A stretch of 64,000 bases of DNA, from the NCBI GenBank assembly GCA_033675545.1, contig JAWDGP010002543.1, positions 82,501 through 146,500 of the forward strand. Direction: 5' to 3'. This document shows positions 19,912 to 30,400 of this stretch, in pieces. Each line of letters opens with the position of its first letter. The stretch's first letter is position 1. The notes under the pieces are model-generated. The model had not been told where the DNA came from, made no database searches, and was given only the letters and a program-made list of their open reading frames with translations. This stretch comes from Elysia crispata (lineage: Eukaryota; Mollusca; Gastropoda; Plakobranchidae). A program made the translations under genes and the position numbers.

Positions 19912-22759
19912 TTCTAATGGTCATCACTTGGAAAGGGAGTTTGTAAGTCTTAAGAAATGTCGATTTTTCAATAAAAAATAGAAGCTGGCTGAAGTCCGTC
20001 TTAGACTCTTCAATGGTTTTTATCCTGAGTTTAAAACTTCAGCTAGATTAATAATTTAATCAATTTAGAATAAACCTTATCTAGATAAAATTGGAATACC
20101 AAGATATGTACAAAAAGTCTACATTATTTCTATTAATAAAACTACGACTAGTAGTAGTAGAGGAGCAGGATGAAAAAGAAAAAACAAAATGTAAAACTCC
20201 TGAAAAAAAAAAAAAAAAATGCAATCGGTTCCAAGAATGCATGCAATTCTCATCTTATAAGTATTTCATGGAAAACCAATGACGTCATCTATGGGTAAAG
20301 GTTTATAGCAACTATTTATATCGATAACTTTAATGATTCTCAAACTCGACCCTGCAGAAAACTTTTTACTCACCAGTTTAACCACAAAATAAGAACCTGT
20401 GAGTCTAACTGCTTTAGAGATAAATATTTACGATCAGTACCCATAAGATGGAAGCAGCACTTCTATACAAGACTTTGATGCTTACGGTTTCTTTAAAAAA
20501 AAAATGCATTATTACTCTCTCCAGATTAAAACTTTCGAACATTGAAATGTTCATGAACCGGGTATATTAGATTTTCTTTAAATAAAGTTTTAAGCTGAAT
20601 CTTCCTGTAATTCAATAAATGAATAGTCGAGTCTCGCTATTCTTGTCATCTTCTATTTAAAATCTTAGTTACCCATGCATTGTAATAGGACTTCACAGAC
20701 TAATACGAAATGCGATTCTATTCAGTAACACTTTGCAGTTAAAACCCCTGGTCTTTGTTCAACAACGAGGAAGGAGGGAGGGAGGGACACTTATAGCGTA
20801 CCAGTAAAAATTAGATTTTGATTTTACTTTTAAGCATTATCGGCGTCAATTGACTACACATTTTCTATGAATTGAATTTGAGTATCTTCCAGCATTGGTA
20901 TTAGCTTTCGAATCGATTGATGTGCTAATGAGGCTGATCTAGTCTTTGCTCTCTATCAAATTTTTAGGATTTTGGAAAGTTTTAGAGAACAGGCGAAACT
21001 CGATTATTTTTTTTTCCGTCGCATGACTTGTATCCGTTGCTTTGATTGAATGATTTTTAGCATCCTAAAGAAATTTGGGCGAAAAAAACCACTCGATATA
21101 TTAAAATCAAATTAATTTAAATCGATAGGCACCAGGAGTGAAGTGTTTGGCTGAAGTTGTCTTTCAGCCTTCATGGTCCTTACTTACAACGCCCCACTTG
21201 ATTCAACGGTCGTGGGACGAGGTCTAGTTCTAGGTGGTGATTCTTATCTTCCTCCAGAATAATTTCGCCAGTCGCAAAGTGAAAGAGGAAAAAGAAACTG
21301 AATATCATCGTTCGAATTCAATCAATTAACACCTTGCAGGGTATAATTTTATATAGATCTAAATCTATACATCGATAGATCAACGTTGTCAGGTACCGGT
21401 AGCAGAAGTAAGTCTTAATAGATTATATATATAACGATAATCGACGTTTCATGTCCCTCTTCAGATACTAAGATATAGATATAGATTACATCTTAATTTC
21501 TTTCCACCTAGATCTATATCACTTTAAAAGAGAGAGTAGGTCTAGATCTAATCTAATGAAGGTTCAGATGAATTTTTGATAATAATCCATAAAAAAAAAA
21601 AAATATGCAAACGACCCACCTATAACCATAGATCCACATTATACTTCGGTAGGACCTTAAGGTCAACGAAAAGATACTAATTACTGTCAAAAAGATCTAT
21701 CGTTTGGGAGTTTTATAATGAGCCATCACAACGTCTTGAAGTCTTTATTTTACTAATTCTGTTTGATACGATTTTTAATCTCGGGCTCTAATTAAATAAA
21801 AAATATATGCATTCATTGTCAACAACAGCTGCCTTTTTGTAAAAGAGTGACTCGGAAAAAAAATCAAATGGTGCATTACTCTCCCAGGACAGCAACCACT
21901 AAACCTTTCATTCTTAATATGGTACCTGCATTTTGATTATTTTTACAAAAAAAATTCCTGAAATCTTTTAGAAATAAGTTAGTATTATCATCATAGTGGT
22001 TTTAGGTTAAGAAGTGTGTAAGACTAAGAGGTAAGTAGCAAGTGCCCATAATTTCGTGCCTAATGCTTGTTGCAATTTAACACCAAACAAAGGCAAGGAC
22101 CAGAAATCAATGTTGGTTGTCCTCAAGAGAAAACAGAAACCATCATTGGCTCAGAGTCAGAGTGGAGATTCTTGGACTCTGAAGTTTTGTTACATGTTTC
22201 TCCGAAGTCTGTTATGAAAATGGGTGCTTGATTCTGGTAATTTAGGCTATACCAGACCTAATTTTAAAGTGTATGCTGTGCTAGCGCTCACTTATCTTCT
22301 CAAGGGTCAGTCTAATTGTGTAGAGACGCCACAAAATGAGTTGTTTTGTAGCAGAGAACGGTTTGGGTAAGTGCAATTTTCCTAAAGAAAGCTTAAGTTT
22401 CTGCTTTTTATACCATTCCAATTTCTAACTTTTATATTATTTCCCAAGTAAAACAACTTAAAATAGCAAGGATTTCAAGCCTTTTTGAGGAAAAAAAGGA
22501 TTTTTCCAAGTTGTCATCTGCTGCAAAACATCTTATTTTGGACGTCGCTACACAATTGCTTCTGCTTGAACATCAAACTGTTGCATAACTTGCCTGTGTG
22601 GCAGTTAGTTAAAGCTTCTGTCGTGTCAATGGCATAGATTGAGATTCACGTTTTTTTTTGGTAATTCATCAGTGAGTAGCCTGGTTCAGAGGGATGATGG
22701 ATATCTTTCATTGATGTATCTTATGGTAATGGCCATTCTGAGGTATTTGATTGTTGTTT
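19912..22759. other. upstream region of the helicase/RBR gene
   Basis: No coding exon is seen. A possible non-coding first exon ends near 22370 at a GGTTTGG/GTAAGT-like donor. An ISRE-like AAAACAGAAACC lies at 22129-22140, about 230 bp before it. TAGATC words cluster at 21345-21550. There is no way to fix a transcription start from sequence alone. Confidence 0.3.
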
Positions 22760-23400
22760 CTATGTGATCCCCTTTATGTCATCATTTAGCTCTTTGAGCT
22801 GGTCCAGGTGCCAAGCCCAAATTGAAGATGGTGTTACTTTCCGAGCCACTGATCTTCTTTCATTAAATGCTTTTATTTTATTTGTATGATCTTTAGTCTT
22901 GGGCACCAGGTAGGATTGCTTGAGGCATCCGCTTTCTATCCCAATCACTCTTCCTTGCTAAGTGTGATCTTTCAGTACAAATTTTTCTATTTTGTTTTCT
23001 GTCAGATTTCTTAACCCTTCTCTTGAGTATTGAGGATATCTTTGAAATGACATTGATTTTATTCCTACAGTATTGTTTCTAACTCTAGAAGCTTATTTTC
23101 GTAGTTTGCAGACTATTATTGCTGCTTATGTCCAAAATGCCATAACATTTTCAAGTGTGGGTTGCAATTGTCAATGATAGACTTTCAGAAGGACCTCATG
23201 GCCAGATGATCTGCATAGAAGACCTTTTGTACATGTCTGTGGGCTCAAAGCCATGTCGTTTATATAAATAACAAAGGGCCTTCAAAACAATATGCCACTT
23301 TGAGGAATACCTTGTTCTCTTTCTAACTTTCTGCTTACATGCCCATGGAATGAACTCCTGAGTTTTGTCTGCTAGATTTTTCTAGTGGAAAATAACTACT
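22760..23400 (-). mobile_element. decayed non-LTR retrotransposon (LINE), reverse-transcriptase part, Jockey/CR1-like
   Basis: On the minus strand one frame reads QGIPQSGILF, then a stop, then VIYINDMA. The next block, in a second frame, reads VFYADHLAM. These are RT motif B, the YIND linker and motif C (YADD changed to YADH). The order and spacing match the Jockey/CR1/I group. At least one frame change and several stops mark it as an old relic. The 5' endonuclease part and the 3' end are not identified, so both limits are approximate. Confidence 0.75.
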
Positions 23401-23964
23401 ATGAACAGCAAATGAAAGTGTTCAATTATGTCAGTTACTGAAAGTAAATAAACAGAGGTCACAAATGATAATGAGGTCATCATACAGTTTCAATTGTTAC
23501 AGGGTGTTTCTTATGTTTTTAGACATTATTGAAAAAGCAGAATTTCATTGTTGTGAGGTATTTTCAAAGGGCAAGCTGTAGACCCAGCTCATGGATTTGG
23601 AATTCACATATTAAATGTAAAAATGGTGTCATGGAACACAAGTATACAAGTGTTGTAGTTTGTGATTTCTCATTATAAGAATTAAAGAAGTAAACATCAC
23701 AGAGACACTGCTAAACATGAGTTTCTTCCAATCTTTTCTAATTTTCTGCTTCGTTTCATATTCATTATCTCTATCAACCTGAATTTGAATTATTTGAAGT
23801 AATTAAACTTTGACACTGGCTAAACTGAATCAACTGTATAAAACTATTTGTTCAGTGTGAAACTAGAATCTGAAGATACTGTTCATTTGTAGCCCCTTAG
23901 TTGGGAATTTGACATCTTCATTTAATATATTGTATGTACATAATTATATATGTGATATATATAA

Positions 23965-23967
<3 letters not shown>

Positions 23968-24037
<70 letters not shown>
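23968..24037. repeat. (AT)n microsatellite
   Basis: About 70 bp of nearly pure AT dinucleotide repeats, upstream of the 5' UTR exon of the helicase/RBR gene. Confidence 0.95.
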
Positions 24038-24040
<3 letters not shown>

Positions 24041-24223
24041 GTGTGTTGACTTTTGTCTTCTGTAATAATAATTATGCTTACTCTCTTCAATTATTTTTTT
24101 TTCTCCGTAGTCCCATGTAAATAAATAGTGTATTTGCCCATGGGCAGATATGTGAGAGTACAGAATTGTCTCTCAAATTATAAATGCTTTTCTGATATCC
24201 TTTTACTTCCTTCTCTTTTCCAG

Positions 24224-24478
24224 ATCAACACGTTGAAACAACTTTCTTTCAATGAAACAACCTTGTGTTAATTTTTGGAACTCTTCTTTGAGAGAAAATA
24301 AGAGAGAGAGAAAGAAAAGCAAGTGGATACAATGTTAAAAGAATAAAGAATGCAGTGGATTCTCATTAGAGTACAGAAACATTCAGTTGTTCTTACTACA
24401 TGTACTTGAAAATTTTTCGTAAAATGACACATTTTAAATAGAATAAGCCATACTGTTTTTTTTTTTTCACTTTACAAG
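24224..24478 (+). other. 5' UTR part of the helicase/RBR coding exon
   Basis: A strong acceptor (TTCTCTTTTCCAG, ending 24223) precedes ATCAACA. The equivalent position of the second copy has TGCTTTTCAG followed by ACCAACA at 53737, so a spliced leader exon is probably shared by both. A second acceptor-like site with a T-rich tract (CACTTTACAAG, ending 24478) directly abuts the ATG and is an alternative. Confidence 0.55.
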
Positions 24479-27400
24479 ATGGGAGATAAATTTAGAAGCA
24501 AGCCTGTTAAGAGAAGTGGTAGACCTTCATATGATGATAGTGATGATACTAAGAGCAGCTCTAAGGAAATTAGTATTAAGGTGGTCATTCCGACTCAACA
24601 TGGACCATCTGGTCCATCAGCACAGAGACCTGTGCAACAGGCACCACATGTTGATGAGATGATTTCTGGTGATTGCAGACATATTCCAAACAGAAACCCA
24701 AGAAATGAATATTATGATGGCCTAATGCAAGATTTTAATGCACATTCAAGACACAGAGATGTTTGCAGAGATCAAATGCCTGATCCCTACCACAATCATA
24801 ATAGGAGAAATGATGTATACAGACCTGAAAGATCTGATTGTTACATGGATTCAAGGCATGATCTTTATAGAGGTCCTCACAAAGAATTCGCTGGAGATCT
24901 TCAAGGGTGTCAGAGACAGGGGTATTACTTTGAGCAAGATAGATTTTTTCCTAGAGGAGCAAGCTCAGGCATGCCTTATGATAGGCCTCCATCCCAACAA
25001 ACGCCTTTGAGTAATATGTCAAGAGAAGTTTCATATGATGATCCCAGACGTCTGTATCATGTTGACTCAAGAGAAAGGGATGGATTTCATGACATAGGAA
25101 GAAGGCCACCATGGTATTACCATGATCCTGAATATTATCATGATCCTGAATATTACCATGATCCTGAATATTACCATGATCCTGATAGTGGAAGGAGATA
25201 TTCTCCAAGAGCTGCTGAGATGAGATGTGAGAGACCACCTCTATATGAATTACATGAGTTGAAAGCTGAAGGCAGGGTAGAACACAGTGGAAGAGCAGTA
25301 GGTAGAGAATTTTGGGAACAGAGAGATCATGGAGGCAGGGAAAGTCATGCAGTGAGTAGAGAGGGGAGGGAGGGAAGAGGTTGCAGTGAAGGAAGAGGAA
25401 ATGTAGAGGGAAGAGATAGTGGATTAGGGAAAGGCAAAGGGGTAGGAAGAGAGGAAGGAGGGGGAAGAGGTCGTGGAATAGGAAGAGGGGTAGGAGAGGG
25501 AAGAGGTCGTGGAATAGGAAGAGGGGAAGGAGAGGGAAGAGGTCGTGGAATAGGAAGAGGGGAAGGGCAAGGAAGAGGTCGTGGAATAGGAAGAGGGGAA
25601 AGAGAGGGAAGAGGTCGTGGAATTGGAAGAGGGGAAGGGCAAGGAAGAGGTCGAGGAATTGGAAGAGGGGAAGGAGAGGGAAGAGGTCGTGGAATAGGAA
25701 GAGGGGAAGGAGAGGGAAGAGGTCGTGGAATAGGAAGAGGGGAAGGGCAAGGAAGAGGTCGTGGAATAGGAAGAGGGGAAGGGCAAGGAAGAGGTCGAGG
25801 AATTGGAAGAGGGGAAGGAGAGGGAAGAGGTCGTGGAATAGGAAGAGGGGAAAGAGAAAGGATGGGTCATGGAATAGGAAGAGATTTTGGAAAAGGAAGA
25901 GGGAATGGAGAAGATAGAGATGGGGAAGTATCAAGACTCCCCATAAGAGGCCAAATAGAAAAAAGAGATGGTGGCAAAATACTTGACGAAGGAAATAAAA
26001 TAAATGAGCAATGTAGAGAAAGGAAAAAACGCCAAAGAAATGAGAAAAGAGAGCGAAGTTCGTCTTTAGAAAGCAGCCTCAGTGTTGGGAGTAGCTGCAC
26101 AGCCACTAGTACCGGTAGTAACATTAAAGACACAAACAGACCTTCAGTGAATGAGGATACCAAAGTGGAGTGCAGTAAAAATACTAAAACATCTATCACC
26201 ATCAAAAAAAATTTTGAAGACGTTGAGCAGCTGATAACAGTGCTTAAAAAACATTTCAAAAAGAAAAAGAGTGATGCAGAAATGCAAATTCTTGAATCTT
26301 CCGCTAGAATCTTAGAAACAGAAAGTGTATGCAATATATGTGTTCGAGCAGGTAGTAAACAGCAAGCAAAACGTTTGATCAAGAACATGTGTCAAGGAAT
26401 TCACCAAGATCTTCAAGTACCTTGCAATTATTGCATCTCTAGCTGGAATAGTGAGACTGGAAAAGGTGCAAGAAGAGGCTATGAACAATCTGAGAATTTG
26501 GCAGTACAAAGTCATGACAAATTGAAAGCTACTGCAGCTGAAATCCAACTGTCTTCCACTAAACCAGTTCATAAAGAAGAAAATGAAGCAGCAAAAAACA
26601 TAGGAAGTAAACCAACCAAAAACAAATCCAAATTCTCGAAACAAACTGGTGCTAAAATTGCAATCACCATAAAAAAGGGATTTGATTGTAAAAAAGAAGT
26701 TGTTGCATTTTTAAAAGAAGTTTCTGGTGATTTTAGCTCAAAGATCATTGAGGAACATGTTTTAGTTAACCTTCAAAATGGACTAACAGTTTGTGAATAT
26801 GAAGTTTTAGATGAAGCCATAGCTGAAGAACTTTCCAAAGTCTTAAATCAAGACTCATATGTGATGGCAACTTGCATTTCCCTTAAACCGGGTAAAAAAC
26901 AAGGAAAAGGAGAAACTAAGAACATTAAATCAATCATTGAGGAAGCATCTGTACAAATTAATGAATCAGTTGAAAAGGAACTTGCTAATCATGAAAATAA
27001 GGTCTGTCAAACAGGGAGATCTCTTCTTAACTTGCAGACATCTGAAGTATCATGCAATGAAGATGAGGGTGCTCAAGAAATTTGCACCCTCATGGACAAG
27101 CTAAGAGAATTTGATTGTCAAAAAAGAGAGTTTGAACAACGTATTAAAAAGTTGAAAACTGAACTTGATCTACTTGACCATAATCTGAATTCTCAGAAAG
27201 ATGTAGACAATATCTTGCGTGATTTTGGGATTGAGTGCAAACGTCTCTCAATTGGCTTACCCATGTATGCTCGTCGCTCTGATTTGATTGAGAAAGTAAA
27301 ATCAAACCAAGTATCGATCATCCTTGGAGAAACTGGCTCTGGTAAGAGTACCCAAATGGCTCAGTATCTGTGGGAGGCTGGGCTTGCAGGCGATGGAAAG

Positions 27401-30400
27401 ATTGTGTGTACCCAACCCCGCAAGGTAGCTGCTCTCACCCTGGCAGAACGAGTCTCCTCTGAGTTGGTGAGAAATGTTGGCTCCCTTGTTGGATACAAAA
27501 CTGGCGGGAAACAGAAATTCAAAGAGGATACCAAGATTCTGTTCTACACAGATCACACTCTGCTGAATGAATGCCTTAAAGACCCGATCCTGTCAAAATT
27601 TTCATGTATTATCATTGATGAAGCCCATGAGCGCAGTATTTACACAGACATCTTGCTTGGTATGATCAAATCTTTTTTGCCTCAGCGTCCTGATTTAAAA
27701 TTGGTGATAACCTCAGCAACCATCAATCCAGAGATTTTTATAAAATATTTTGATACTTCACCCGAGCTAAAAGTCTCAGGCAGGGCCTTTCCGGTTGACA
27801 TTGTTTATGAAGAATCTGACAATTCAACCCCATTTGAAAACTATGAAAAAAAAGCCATTTACAAGGTGGTTGAAATCCATAAGAACCAAAAAAAAGGGGA
27901 TATCTTAGTATTCCTGACGTCTGCTTCGGAGATAATGCGTTGCTGTGAAGAACTCACAAAGCGTTTGACAGGGAGAAAAGACTTTGTTTGCTTTCCCTTG
28001 CATGGCCAATTGCCCCCAGAGGAACAGAGGAAAGTATTTAAACCTCTGGATAAGGGAGTGAGAAAAATTATATTTTCTACCAACTGTGCAGAAACGTCAA
28101 TAACCATTGATGGAATTCAATTTGTTGTAGATACTGGTGTTGTCAATGAGATGCGATATGATCCAAGGAAGAATATGAGTTCCTTGGGGACACAGATCAT
28201 CAGTCAAAGTTCGGCTAATCAACGTAAAGGCAGGGCTGGGCGAACTTCTTCTGGCACATGTTACAGGCTGTACACCGAGACCGACTTTGATTCAATGGTG
28301 ACCACTAACCAACCAGAAATACTTCGTGTTCATCTCGGGCAAGCTGTTCTTAAACTAGCTGAACTGGGTGTAGATGTGAGGGAGTACAATTTTGTTGAGT
28401 CTCCTGATCAAGAAGCTGTCGATTCTGCTATTTGTGTTCTTCAAGAGCTGCAAGCTCTAACACTTGAAAATACACTCATCACAGAGGTCGGTAGATGGCT
28501 CTCCAAATTGCCTTTTGACCCCCGTCAGTCCTGTGTGGTTTACTTAGGCTATAAAAAAGAGCTCCTGTATGATGCAGTCACTTTAGCCACTCTGATAAGC
28601 AATGGATCTAACATGATTTACAGAGGTCTCAATGAAGCAGAAGAACAAATATCTGCCAGAACAAAAAGTTGCTTTGGATCTCCTTATGGGGATCTATTCA
28701 TGTGGTTTGAAATCTACAAAAAATGGGTGCAATTGCCCAAAAATGAACAGACAAGTTGGTGCAGAAATAACTGTGTGAATTACAAAGTTCTGAGTCTCAC
28801 AAAGCAAACTATTTCCGAAATAAGACAAACATTAACCAAAGAACTTGACATAAGTTTTGAGTTTAAATTTTCTGATGATGAAAACAGTTTGTACTTACTA
28901 AGGCAGATTGTTTTTGAAGCAAATTTGCCCTCACTGTGCCATTATTCAGGTCACAAGAGAGCAGGTTACTTTGCTGCAAGTACGGGTCATCAAGTCCATC
29001 CTCATCCTTCTTCCAACTTGGCAATCCAAAATCATTATCCAGAGTGGATCATTTACACACAGTTGACTAAAACATCTCAAGATTTTATCCGAGGAATCAC
29101 CATGGTAGAAGAAAACTGGATTAAATGTGCTATAAGCTCAGGAAAGTTACCAATGGATGTTTTTAAAATTAAAGATCTAAAAATTGAAGCGGTATTCCAT
29201 AAAGAAATTGGCCAGAGAGTGTTTTGCCAACTGGTTGGTCCACGGTTCTCAAATCTAAGACTTTTGGAAAATACTTTGGCTCAAGCTGGGATGGCAAGTG
29301 TTGTGGTGGAGGCAGATAGAGATCTGGGTACTTTAGATGTACATTCATCAACTCCAATGCACCCATTAGAAGCAAAAGCGCTTGATGATGTCATAGATGA
29401 GACTGTCTCTAACTTGAGGCATGAAAATGAAGAGCTACATATTGGTCAGGATAAGTCTGGTGTCAGGGCTGTATTAGGGGAAGGTGGTTGTGTGGAAGCG
29501 GTCTTCATGCCACAGGAAAGCAACAAAGTTTGTATTACTCTTGCAGATACAACAACAACAGAAGAGTCAGTGAAAACCAAATTTTCTGTGTTTGGAAACA
29601 TAGAAGAATGCACAAAATTCAAGAAAGGACGATCCTGGGGTTTAGTAAAGTACAAAACATTCCATGAGGCCAAAGCTGCAGTCAGTGCTACAGTCAATGA
29701 CTCTGAATTAAGAGCAAATCTAATGGTTAATACCAACAAGCCAAAGAATTGTGACTTTGAAGCCAGACTCATATGGTGCCGAAGACCAATCAAAGGCAAA
29801 GGCACTGCTATTATTCGATGTCCTCCTCTTGAAAGATGTGCTGTCAATGGAATGATCATCAATGTTAGAGGCACTTTATCTGAAATCAAAGTTTCCCAAA
29901 AAAATGAAGATGAACTTGTTGTTTTTAACACTGGTGAAGCTGAAGAACATGAAATCAAAGCATCAATTATTGAAAATCTCACTTGGGATGAGGAAAAACA
30001 AAAAAAGTTGCAAGTCAATGTTATCAGAGAACAAATTGATTTAAGTCCAGCAAAGCTTAAGAAATTTGAACAACAGCTTAAGGATGAGTTTCAAAAGTTA
30101 ATTCCATCAGAACAATTTTCAATAAAAATGTTACCGCCTAAAAAGGGCTCACAAAATTATGTTGCATTCATTTCCTTTGAAAATGCTATCAATGGTTTTG
30201 AAGCATGCCAAACATTTCGAGACAGAGACTTGTTTCTGGAAAACCAAAGGGTAAAGATTAGTCCAAATTTGAAAACGAAGATCAATATTCCAAAAGCAAT
30301 CATGAAAGTGTGTAGGTCAAGATTTGAAGGGATAAAGGGAATGGTTGAAAGTGAAGACATAGGAGTGACTCTCAACTTCCGAGAACTGTCACAAGGTGAT

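Noticed and set aside
24951-25934. 327-codon open frame on the minus strand across the RG repeats
   Set aside because: It is the antisense shadow of a purine-rich coding minisatellite; its Leu/Phe/His repeats simply mirror the RG units.
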